From Lycium barbarum (lineage: Eukaryota > Streptophyta > Magnoliopsida > Solanales > Solanaceae): a DNA stretch of 64,000 nucleotides. Location: assembly GCF_019175385.1 (NCBI RefSeq), contig NC_083338.1, positions 66,372,884 to 66,436,883 on the forward strand. The letters are read 5' to 3'. The notes below the pieces were generated by a model. The model ran no database searches. It was not told the DNA's origin and saw nothing but the letters and a program-made list of their open reading frames with translations. A program made the position numbers and the translations under genes. Shown here piece after piece: positions 1 to 10,239 of the stretch (positions within the stretch are counted from its first letter, which is position 1; each line of letters opens with the position of its first letter).

Positions 1-600
1 ACCATTACCCATCGTACACATCAAACGTTCATTTATTAATCTTATACTCAAATCATAGGAAAACTATTTTTCATTTGGAAACATAATTACCTTTATATGC
101 ATAAGCCCTTCTGCTATCAAAATAATGTACATACAATAGGGACATCGTGAGACCATGCTACCCACATATACGTATCTACGAGCCTCTACTAGAGTACTAG
201 ACATATGGACGGGACAGGACCCCGTCATGCCCAAAACATATATGTACACAAAATAGTAAATCAATGGCACCTCCGGAATAATGGAGTGCTCTCAAAAGTC
301 TGCTTATCGGCTTCTATAAATCTGGGTCGCCTCCCTATCTACCTGTGGGCATGAACACAGCGTCCAATGAAAACGGACGTCAGTACGAATATTGTACTGA
401 GTATGTAAGGCATGAATGAAATGAACACAATAGAGAAATCATAAGACAAAAGATGAAGATATAACCTGCGTAACTTTTAAGGGTGGTTACCTTTCATACA
501 TATATCATATATATTCTTAGTACATGTATCATCATAGCGCATACATCATCGTATCATATATATCATAGTACTGTATCTGCTCATACACATTAAACATTAT

Positions 601-696
601 CCGTATTCGGCAACGTGGTGGCTCGACAATATCTGTATTCGGCCACGTAGTGGCTCGACAATATCCGTATTCAGCCACGTAGTGGATCGACAACAT
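601..696 (-). repeat. Three 32-bp tandem repeats with CCAC/GTGG arms
   Basis: Units at 601-632, 633-664 and 665-696 each contain CCGTATTCGG followed by CCACGTAGTGG or a one-base variant. The arms CCAC and GTGG are inverted repeats, so each unit can form a small hairpin or a palindromic protein site. A related array on the opposite strand lies in solo LTR S3 (43646-43785), so this is an inherited feature of the family, not a local accident. Confidence 0.85.
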
Positions 697-899
697 CACA
701 TACATGTCTTCCGTACCCGGCCATAACAAGACTCGGTATATCTCATCATCATCATTTCCATCACTACGGAAATCTTTTATCATCACATACATCTCATAAA
801 CTTATCAGAACTTTTCATAGAGCATGCATTTGAATTTAAAGACAATCTATGAAAATCATATCATATTCGTAGCATTAACTTTGTAAAAATATCGTATGA

Positions 900-1560
900 G
901 AGACTTTATAATCTCTAAACTTAGGCTCATCATTACCATCATCATATCTATGGCATATCTCTTACCTTTATCTCATATGAAATCCTCTGTGAACATAGAC
1001 TCGTAATTCTTCCGAAACATTTGTCATAGGGCATGCATTAGAGCTTATAGACAATCTATGACAATATCGGGGTGACATAAAGTCGAGAACCCCTGATTAC
1101 ATTATGGAGTGATCATATTTATTATATCTTACCTTGGAGGAACTAACATTTTAAGGTGAGTATACACCACGAATAACATCAAGGGATCGTAAGTAGGATC
1201 ATTAACTTCATGGACACCATATCTTACTTTAGAATCTCTAGGCTTAGACTTATCATCATCATTATCATATTCATGACATATTTCTCATCTTTATCTCATA
1301 AGAAGCTCTTTATATTGCAATGTTGACTCATTGTCCCGGAATGTAAGAAAGTCATGGAGAGGTAGGGAAATAATATCATAGGAATCATATAAGGATCATT
1401 AGCTTCATAGGAATGTCATATCATGAGCTCTAGGACTTCTAGACTTAGATTCATCATCAATATTGTCACGCTCATAACGTATCTCTTTTCTTTATCCTGT
1501 ATGAAGCTCTTTATAATCGTAGACTCATAATTTCCGATATGTAGGACAATCATGGAAAAA
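900..1560 (-). repeat. Three degenerate direct repeats of about 200-300 bp within the LTR
   Basis: Three blocks starting near 905, 1225 and 1418 share the same order of words: a run like TCTCTAGGCTTAGACTCATC, then ATC-rich sequence, a TCTTT..TTTATC segment, GAAGCTCTTTAT and a GACTCATAAT segment. Spacing varies through indels. The repeats enlarge this LTR relative to other family members. No coding potential is seen. Confidence 0.6.
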
Positions 1561-2364
1561 TAGGAGGATTCATGCCATAGGAGTCATGCTTTAGAAAGAA
1601 GGGACTAGGCTTACATACCTCTTTCGTTTAACAATTCCATCGTTTACTTGTTCTCTTTCAACGCTCACGTTGTTGCCTTCAAGAGAATTCGCTTTAACCT
1701 TAGCTAATTGTTCATATGAACGTGCTTACTAAAGCTAGAGAAAATTGGGTAGCATTTCCTTAGTTTATACAACTTTCCTCAGAACATATATCAAATCCCA
1801 AACGTCTGTAATAACATTCACAACATTATAACCAACAATCTTCATTCATCTACATTACCCACATTCCACAATTTCACTTTAATTCATCCATAATCAAGGT
1901 CGTAGTATACTAGTACATTTTCTCACATATAATGCTTATCCCATGTCCTTAATATCATTTATAGCATAATCGTAATCACAATATATCAAGAATCATTACT
2001 CAACCCAAGCTACTACTCACCAACATCACTATTCTCACATTCAAGACCCATTTCCTATATCCCTCTACAATCCAAGTGTTTCAACTTTTCAATACCTTAA
2101 ACAACATAGAAATACCATAAAACTTACCTTAGATGGTGTAGGAATAAGCCTTGGGTGGAAATACTTCTCTTGAGCCAAAACCTTAGTTCACCTCCAATGA
2201 AATTTCTTGACTTGGATGGTCTTTAATGTATTTCTTACACTTAATTTTGTTGGTTTGATGAAGTTGATCACCAATCTTTCTTGGGTTCTTGTAGATGAAG
2301 AGTGTGGAAGGTTCTAGTGAGTTCTTGAGTCGTGGAGAAGAAATGAGAATGAAATTGGGGTGCT

Positions 2365-2620
2365 CTTTTATACAATAAAAATATGTCCCAACATTATTAT
2401 ACGGACACCTATACGGTCCGTATAAATTTATACGGTCCGTATAAGTGATCGTGAAATCATCCCAACCACACTTCGCTTCTGTAATCATTATACGACACAT
2501 TATATGATCTGTATAATTTTATACGGTCCGTATAAGTGATTGTATAATCCCATCAGTGAGGGACCTTCACTGTGACGATCCTGCAGACCATTATACGGAT
2601 TGTATAATATTATATTAACC
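2365..2620 (-). promoter_or_regulatory. U3 promoter: palindrome array and TATA box
   Basis: On the minus strand a consensus TATA box (TGTATAAAAG, 2374-2365) lies 37 bp downstream of two adjacent perfect palindromes TATACGGTCCGTATA (within 2411-2447). Further degenerate copies lie out to 2620. This matches the arrangement in all family 1-3 LTRs. TATA function is inferred from consensus and position. Confidence 0.6.
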
Positions 2621-2978
2621 ATATAATTGGTCGTATAATCTATCTCTCTCCGATTTTGTTCTCATCACTTCGTTTGATCTCCAATCCTTATGGAACCTTC
2701 TTGAAACTTGTTTAACACCTCATTAACAATCTAAGGGACATTATAACTCTTCTCCAAAACATCATTAAGCCATCATTAATTCGATACTCATAAATCTTGC
2801 CCGACACACCACATGTACCTTGCTTTCCTTAACAACTTCCGTCTTCTACCTCACATGTCTTTTAAATCTCATTTAGAATCATCAAATGTTATTTCTTACT
2901 TATCAAAACATCGTATACGTCGTTCCCTTTCTCAGTCTATTCACTGTGCATGAACGAATTTTTTTTTGAGGTATAACA

Positions 2979-3014
2979 TTCTTCCCCCTTTGAGAACATT
3001 CTTCCTCGAATGTT
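2979..3014 (-). promoter_or_regulatory. Polypurine tract with upstream hairpin
   Basis: On the minus strand AAGGGGGAAGAA (2990-2979) abuts the LTR and would prime plus-strand DNA synthesis. Just upstream, AACATTCG and AGAATGTT (3014-2995) pair around an AGGA loop. The same hairpin precedes the polypurine tract of A, D, E, F and G. Confidence 0.75.
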
Positions 3015-5194
3015 GAACCGACCATGTATAAGTATACTGGTTATGATGATCTTATAACGAATCAATTCTAACTAGGACTCGTCTATCATGTCGTGCCCCT
3101 CTTTATTAAGTGATCTTATTGCATTCGTAAGTTGTCACACCCCCAGGCTACCATAGGAAGCATATAGCATGTGCTTATATCATATTCCAAGTAATTATCC
3201 TGTTTATCCTTAACGATAATCCCAACTCAACATTTCAACTCAATTCACCATATATTTTACTTCAACTGACCTGAAGTATGATGACCACACTATTCTTGTT
3301 TACCTCTTACTCCTCTTTTTAAGTACCCACTTAGTTTCATTGGCGAGGTATAAATACTTGCAAGTTACATAATCGTTCTTACGTGATTCATGTACTTACA
3401 TATCTATACATATACATGTATCCATATCCGTACACATATTCGTGTCTATATTCATATCCATAGCATACCCAACCTTGAAGGTTCGGTGATTTTTGCGAAT
3501 GATTTCCAGTACAGTCTCAGATGCCTGCTCGATTCGTGTTCGTTTATTTACTAGTTATTATACTCATTTCTACGTAACTCTCGCTCTTTGTTTTAGAGTC
3601 TATATCTGTCACATCTTAGGGTCCATCGTTTCAATCTCTACACTTGTATTCTCTTTACTCGCCTCCCCTCCCTTTTAAGGGTTTTACTTGTACCATTCTC
3701 AAATCCGTTGCCTCACCTTCAAATCTTGAATTCATATATACCTTACTATAATACATCTTATTCATGTTTTTTCCCATAATTTATAGCTACGATAATTCAT
3801 GTGTGAAGTCTTAACATACTAATCTTGCAGTTTTTGTAATCAAGTAATACAACCGACATAGCAATCCGAACAAGGATGTATTTTACTTAGCTTATATGTT
3901 AGTTATGAGTCAATGTCTAAATCCGCTCCAATTAATAACTTTTGTCCCATAGGGATGCTAACAATAGTAGTATGTCTAGTTATCCATACCATCCATGCAA
4001 TGTCACTTTCCCTCTTCTTCGGTGCTCAAAATTTACTTGTAACGTCATCTTTGTTTTTCAAGTCCTAAGTCTCATGCGCAATTAATACCCCTTATGCCTC
4101 ATACTCTTTTACTCTTGTGTTGCACTCAACATTAATTTCAAAACCAATCATAATCATATTGTATTTGTCGTTGATGATAGCTTTGGTCTATCGCTTTATC
4201 GTCGTACGGTAAACTCATAACTCATGATCACCTTTTTATTTTCAACTCATTACTTCATATACTTTACTCGTTATAACTTGGTATAGGATATTCGGAGGAG
4301 ATGCATCTTCCTTTAATCATAACACGACTACTTCTTAAGCGCGCGTACTTTGCGGCACATTTTCCTTCTCTTTCTATTCCCATTCTTATTCCTTTACATT
4401 CCTTCCTCCTCAATTTATCTTATTTCCTCCCGTTTTATAATCAATCATTTATTCTTCACACGAGGAACCCTATTCTTAACTTAGTACTGCTTTATCCTTT
4501 AGAATATACTACCTTTGTACCATCCATTCTTCGCTTCCAAAACTTATTCTAATCATCCCCTCTCATCCTTATTGTGTTGATCCTTTTTCTAACAATTGTC
4601 CTATTTCGTTATTTATCTTTCTGTAGTCTTGGTATTTTACATCCAGCTAAAGATATCACTCATACTCTCGATTATACAAATCACAAACTACTACTACTTT
4701 TCCATATCACATTTCTCTGATTCCTTATTCAAGTTTTCTTGCTATCATTTATGTCATTGCGAAACCTCTATGCTGGATTTTTTCTAACAAGGTCTTACAA
4801 GCTTTCTTATCTACTGCCCCATGGCTGGCTTGCGGGTTTCACACTTGCATTCATTCTTTATTCATATAGAACATGTCACATCTTGAGTCATTTCCTCAAT
4901 ATACTTTACTTACATTGTATTACAGTTCTTGCCACGCTCTCATTATATCTTGATCATAATAAACGCTATAGAGTGCCACTACTTTACCTCGTTCGCAAGC
5001 CTGCTCGTAAAATAGAATAAACCTTGCGAAGTAAGCATACTCAACCTGTTACTCTTTCTAATCAGCCCTATTACACTTACCATATAAGTCATCTTATCAA
5101 GGTATCTTCATTCGTTATACCTCTTCATACTTCGTACCCCTATCTCAGTCATGTTGTTACTATATTTGCTAATAGACTTGCCGTATCTTACATA
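3015..5194. other. Unassigned AT- and pyrimidine-rich DNA
   Basis: The first ~110 bases may be the 3' internal end of the truncated minus-strand element. From about 3130 I recognise no gag-pol homology and no LTR boundary pair. The plus strand is rich in T and C and contains only short ORFs of 60-95 codons with low-complexity translations. A stretch near 3420-3490 resembles family 2 LTR sequence on the minus strand (compare 59330-59390, both with GAAGGTTCGGTG). The stretch could be decayed element sequence. It is the target into which A inserted (CACCG at 5195-5199). Confidence 0.4.
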
Positions 5195-5388
5195 CACCGT
5201 GTTACACCTCGGAAAAGTCCCCGTACATGTACAAAGAATAGACCAACGAATGGTATGAGTGTGTGTTGTTTTACTATGTAAGGGGTGATGATTCATGAAT
5301 TTTTGGAAATGAGAAAGTTGTAGAATTTTATCTAGCCCAGTGGTCGTAAAGTGATTTACAGCCCGTAAAGTGATTTACGGACAGTAAA

Positions 5389-7812
5389 TGTTACACCTCG
5401 GAAAAAAATTTCGTTGATACGTAAGTGAACGAACTAGTGGTAAGTATGAGTGCATGATGTCCATGAGCAAGAAATGACGTTTGATGACCTTAGGCGAGAT
5501 TTTGAAGGTATCCGATGTGAGATGAGAAAGTTGGCTAGGTTAAGATGAGATATAAGGTGAGCAATGCATGTGCATGGACGTGGGTGATTAAAATGAGAAG
5601 TCTAAGAAATATGGGAAGTTGCAGAATTGCAACTGCCCAGTGGTCGTAAAGTGCTAGGACGGACCGTAAACTTGTATACGGTCCGTAAACTAGCAGGTCG
5701 TAAACTGCCATGCAAGGCTTCAACTTTCTGCCAGTCGAGAAATGGTAAAATACGACCTCGAGGACGGACCGTAAAGTGATTTACGGCCCGTAAACCATGG
5801 TCGTAAATCACCATGCAAGCAGCCAAAGCTTCTGGTTCTGCAAAATGATTAAAGATGATCGCGAGGGACGGTCCGTAAACTGCAATACGGGCCGTAAACC
5901 ATGATGGACGACCACTGTTCACCTCAGCACAGATTTTGCAATTCATTAAATAAGGGAACCAACACTTGTTTTATTTCATTACAACATTACACCACTTCTC
6001 TCTAAAACTTCTCTCTACATTTATTACACAAGTTTTCAAGGATATTTGAGGATCAACAACATTAAATAAGTGAATCAAGAGTAAGGGAATCATCAAAGAT
6101 CATCCAAATCAAGAAATCCAAATGGAGAAAAACTAGGGTTTTGCTTAAAGTGGAGTATTATTAACCAAAGCTTGTTCCTACAACTTCTAAGGTAAGATTC
6201 ATGATTTTTACATGATGATTAAGGTATTGAAGAGTTGAAATACATGGATTGTAGAAAATATGGTCAAGTAGGTCATGAATGATGAATAGTGATATTTTGA
6301 GGAATAGTTTGAATTGAATCATGGATGTTGTCGTGTTGTGATATGAATGTATTATAAATGGTACTAAGATCATGAACTAGACACTTTAGACGAATGGACG
6401 AAGTTGGATGTTATGACCGTGAATATGGGTGAATTAGAGGCAAATTAAGGAATCTGGATAATGTGGATAATGTGAATGACTAATGGCCATTGTTATGATA
6501 TTAATGAAGGTATAGACGCTAGCTTTGGAAGGAAACGTGCAAGTGTAGAATAGTCCGACGAAAAGGTATGTAAGGATAACCCTTCTTTCATAAGGCATGG
6601 TTCCTTGGCTAAATTCTTAAATCCTCTATATGAGTATGTTGCATTCAAATGATTGACATTCCGAGCTCATAAGCTCACGATCCTCGATAGGTACTACGAT
6701 TGTACTACGCACCCCAAATGACGAGTAAGCATAAGATATAGATGTAGCGAAAATGATGATGATAGTGATGACGATAATAATAATAATGATGTTAAAGGTG
6801 CCTACGGGCTATTATACTTATATGTGCCTATGAAGGACTATAATGATACCCCGAGCTTATAACGCCGGGTAGGATATATGTATATGAATATGTATAAAGT
6901 ATGTATACGATTACGAAACACGCGCACACCTCTGCAGATGGTACGGATAACCCTGAAGCCTTTGTAGGGCCAGGTATGAGTAACCTTGAGCCTTGGTTGG
7001 CCAAGTATGTATGAAACACCGATCCTATGAGGTCGGGTATGCTATATAAATGCTATATGTATATGAAATGGCTATGTATAAAATATGAATATGAACGTGA
7101 TAAGACTATGTATATGAATACGAATAAGGACATGTATATGAATACGAGCACAAGTATGGTACGAGCACTACTATGAAATCCGTACGAAAAATGGAAAGTC
7201 CTACGAAAGGCAGGTAAGTACTATGACGATGATATTATTGTCTCCCCTCCTATGCTATTTCATGTGTTGTTCATTATGCTTATATATCGATGTTGATCAT
7301 GCTTTACATACTCAGTACATTCTTCGTACTGACGTCCTTTTTGTTTGTGGACGCTGCGTCATGCCCGCAGGTGCACAGGGAGACAGACTTGATCCATAGC
7401 TGCTTATTCAGAGATTGCATAGCAGAGCTCCATTTCTTTCGGAGCCGTAGCTTTTGGGTACTTATTCTTTTGTGTACATAATTATGGGCATAGCGGGGTC
7501 CTGTCCCGCTCATGTGATATGTTATACTCTTAAAGGCTCATAGTCACGTGTATATGGTTAGATATGTCCGGCCTTGTCAGCCTATATTTTGTATGACATT
7601 TTGTTGGCCTCGTCGGCCCATGTACATTGTTGTGGCACAAATGCCTATGATGATTAAAGATGTTGTCGTCCAATGGGACTAGTATGATTTATGCTTAGAG
7701 ATGTATGATTAATGATGTGGCTCACCTAGATGCAAGCATAAGTGTAAGCTAAGGGGTGCCCGGGTGGGCTAGCAGCAGGTGCTCGTCGCGGCCCCCTTGT
7801 CGGGTCATGACA
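5389..7812 (+). mobile_element. Solo LTR S1 (family 2) nested in the A 5' LTR
   Basis: A 2424-bp LTR with TG...CA ends is flanked by GTAAA at 5384-5388 and 7813-7817, with no internal region: the product of LTR-LTR recombination. The target lies inside a decayed palindrome of A's U3. S1 has its own U3 palindromes (5640-5905), TATA-like ATTAAATAAGG (5945-5955), donor AAG/GTAAGA (GT at 6192) and four-hairpin block (7311-7510). It is close to S1b (48431-50832) and related to the G LTR. Confidence 0.93.
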
Positions 7813-7892
7813 GTAAATCACCATCGTCCTCCAGCCATTAAAAAATCACAACTTTCTGTTATGTGTGAAAATGGTTAAAAACGACTTGGTAT

Positions 7893-8094
7893 ACAGCCCG
7901 TAAACTGGTTGACGGACCATAAACCTCGATCGTAAACTGCCATGTTCTTCATTCAACTTCTCTATTTTGATATGCTTAAAAACGACCACACTATACGGCC
8001 CGTAAACTATTTTACGGTCCGTAAACTATGGTTTACGACCACTGTTCACCCCGACTGTTGATCATTAAAAATCAAACTTTGAATTATTAAAAGG
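7893..8094 (+). promoter_or_regulatory. Element A U3 palindrome array and TATA-like box
   Basis: A perfect palindrome TTTACGGTCCGTAAA sits at 8011-8025, with several one- or two-mismatch relatives upstream. A TATA-like box follows at 8084-8094, 59 bp downstream. In the 3' LTR the matching palindrome at 15487-15501 is perfect, whereas its partner near 7905-7925 in this 5' copy has decayed. Confidence 0.55.
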
Positions 8095-8341
8095 GACCCA
8101 AGCCTCATTTCATTTCATTCTTCATCCATACAACTCAAGAATGCTCTAGAACTCTCCAAACACTTCCTCCATAAGAATTCAAGAGAATCAAAGGGAAACT
8201 AAGATCATCAACAATAAATCCAAGCAACAAGTGTATGAAACCTAGTTGGAGGTCATCTTCTTCAAGGAATTCCAAAAGAGGTGAAGTAGGGTTTTGGTGC
8301 AAAAGGAAGAATTTCACTCTAAGCTTGTTCCACCACTATCC

Positions 8342-8350
8342 AAGGTAAGT
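8342..8350 (+). promoter_or_regulatory. Predicted 5' splice donor in the LTR leader
   Basis: AAG/GTAAGT matches the plant donor consensus exactly and lies about 250 bp after the TATA-like box. An equivalent donor is present at the same relative place in every LTR of all four families here except the A 3' LTR, where it has mutated (AATGTATGT, 15920-15928). Possible partners are the acceptor just before gag (AG at 10237-10238, intron 1894 nt) and the CCCACAG/GT site in mid-LTR near 9610-9620. Use is inferred. Confidence 0.5.
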
Positions 8351-9560
8351 TTTATGAATTTGGCATGTTGTTTAAAGCATTAGAAGACTAAGACACTTGA
8401 ATTGTTGGAAGATATAGGAAATGGACCCATACTGAGTGAATAGTGTCACTATGGAATAATAATTGGATGGAATCATGGAAGTTGACAGGTTATGATTATG
8501 AATACGTTATAAATGGTGTATAGGTCATGATATAAGTGTCAAACACAAAGAAATGCGATAACGGGCTAAAATCATTAAATGTGGAGAAATTGGAGGAAAA
8601 TGGTGGATTTTGCTTAAGGTATATAAATGATGATTGTTGCTTGCAATATTATGGGTGTTGTTGTAAATTTTTAGGGGTTGAAATAGAATGAGGAAAGAGG
8701 TAGTAGAAACAAAGGAGATGCCGCCTAATTTTCTCTAGAGATAACGATGCGTTCTTATAATCGAGTAACTAATGTTAATACGATTCTCTCGTGAAGGTAA
8801 CGACGTGACATCGAAGGAAGACAAGTGAACGATAGCGTAGCTAAACGACCAGGTATGTGAGGCTAGTCCTTTCTTTCCAATGGCATGAATCCTATAGTAT
8901 GAGTTCTTTTCCTCTTCATGAGTTCATGTATCCCGAGAAGCTAAAAGCCTATATTCCTACATGTCTATATAAGATAAGAAATATGCTATGATGATGCCAT
9001 ATTGAAAATGATTTCTTTTATTGCTCACACTCACCTTATGTACTAATTCCTTCAAGGTGAGGCAGAATGTCGATAATTGCTCCATAATGAAATCGGGGGA
9101 TCACGACCTTACGACACCCCGTTAGAATATAGATGATCTTGAGTCTTATGCATGTATCATGTTAAAGATAAGCATATTTTGATAAACATATTACTATAAG
9201 TATTTTATAATGAGCATGTCATGATTGCATCACACCACGCCTAGTTGGCCGGGCAGTCACTGCTACGGCGGGCAGCTATACGGACACACCACGACCTTCG
9301 GGCGTGGGCAGACACCACTAGTGGGCGGCATGAGATGGTACCCCGGACACGGGAGGCCTGGAAGCGGGCTTATATTATTGATTATTACACCATTCCGGTA
9401 AGGACGGGCAGCTTGCATGTCATGCATTTATGATATCACGATGAGTATGAGTAAGACAACATGTATCACTTCTCTTATGATTATTGTTCAGACTCAGATG
9501 TTCATATTGATGTTCTCCTTATATTATTGTTGTTCTTCTTCAATGTTTATGCCTCTCATA

Positions 9561-9758
9561 CTCAGTACAATATTCGTACTGACGTCCTTTTCTTTGGACG
9601 CTGTGCTCATGCCCACAGGTAGACAGAGAGGCAAGCTCGATCCAGATCCTTAGGAGCCGTCAGCTGATCGAAAGCACCCCATTGTTCGGAGGTGCTTATG
9701 ATTCCTTTTTAGTACATATGTATATATTTTTTTGGGCACGACGGAGTCTTATTCCGTC
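9561..9758 (+). other. Four-hairpin RNA element in the LTR
   Basis: Four inverted repeats follow one another: CAGTAC/GTACTG (9563-9568, 9576-9581), CGTCC/GGACG (9583-9587, 9596-9600), AGCACC/GGTGCT (9673-9678, 9691-9696) and GACGGA/TCCGTC (9740-9745, 9753-9758). The stems recur with compensating base changes in other families. The role is unknown; packaging, dimerisation, translation or 3' processing are all possible. Confidence 0.6.
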
Positions 9759-10035
9759 TATTTTTATAGTAAGTCAGTAGAGGCTCGTAGATGCGCAGTG
9801 TGGGTAGGATGGTCTCACATTTTGTTTTCATGTATATGTGCACTATTATTTTGCTATACTAAAGATCTCTACATGGATATAAAAGTATTTATGTTTTCAT
9901 ATAAACTACGATTTTCCTATGTTTGGAACATAAATGTGATAAAAGGGCATTAATCGAGTAAGGTGAGTAATAGAACGAGCGGTGCTCGGTGGCTTGCCCC
10001 GGGTACCCGTCGCGGCCCCTAGCTGGGTCGTGACA

Positions 10036-10239
10036 AAAGTGATATCAGAGCAGTTCGTCCTTAGAAGTGTCTACGAGCCGTGTCTAGTAGAGTCTTGTTT
10101 ATGGTGTGTTGCGTGCCACGATAATAAACAAGGGGCTACAGGGCATTTAGGAAAATATCCATCTTTCTTTTCATTAGATCGTGCGATAGAGCCATGCATA
10201 GGATTTTATCCTCTCCTAAAAGTGCGTTGTGATTTCAGA
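10036..10239 (+). promoter_or_regulatory. Element A primer-binding site and gag leader
   Basis: TGATATCAGAGC (10040-10051), four bases after the LTR, differs at one base from the initiator tRNA-Met complement. The rest of the leader ends in GTGATTTCAG/A directly before the gag ATG, a good 3' splice acceptor, with a pyrimidine-rich stretch upstream (10205-10218). Confidence 0.8.

Larger units (their letters stand above)
1..2978 (-). repeat. 3' LTR of a minus-strand chromovirus, cut by the window edge (family 1)
   Basis: On the minus strand this LTR starts TGTTATACCTC at 2978, directly after a polypurine tract (2979-2990), and runs leftwards out of the window. Compared with solo LTR S3, only about the last 100 bases (the TGACA end) are missing. 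In minus-strand order it holds ACGGNCCGT palindromes (2620-2403), a TATA box (2374-2365), a splice donor (GT at 2127), degenerate direct repeats (1560-900), a 32-bp tandem repeat (696-601) and the four-hairpin block (402-208). At about 3.07 kb it is longer than its relatives, which the internal repeats partly explain. No pol follows to the right, so its element is truncated or split beyond recognition. Confidence 0.85.
5200..10035 (+). repeat. Element A 5' LTR, split by solo LTR S1
   Basis: LTR sequence covers 5200-5388 and, after the nested insertion, 7818-10035. It carries the U3 palindromes (5340-5388 and 7893-8035), a TATA-like TTATTAAAAGG (8084-8094), donor CAAG/GTAAGT (GT at 8345), the four-hairpin block (9561-9758) and a TGACA end. 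ORFs inside it (for example near 9245-9653) are not conserved as proteins. Confidence 0.95.

Noticed and set aside
601..696. CRISPR-like array
   Set aside because: Repeats are contiguous without unique spacers, and the context is a plant LTR.
3493..5281. Several plus-strand ORFs of 60-95 codons
   Set aside because: Low-complexity translations, overlapping frames, no motif, and no start or codon pattern suggesting a gene.
5640..5905. ACGGNCCGT palindromes as rho-independent terminators
   Set aside because: Plant nuclear DNA; short symmetrical sites lie upstream of TATA boxes and are not followed by U-runs.
10040..10051. tRNA gene fragments at the TGGTATCAGAGC sites
   Set aside because: Only 12-14 bases match; the position next to LTR ends identifies them as primer-binding sites.
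9982..10239. Longer N-terminus for element A gag from an upstream ATG
   Set aside because: It lies in the LTR and primer site; D and the G stub start at the MP(P/V)K methionine matching 10240.
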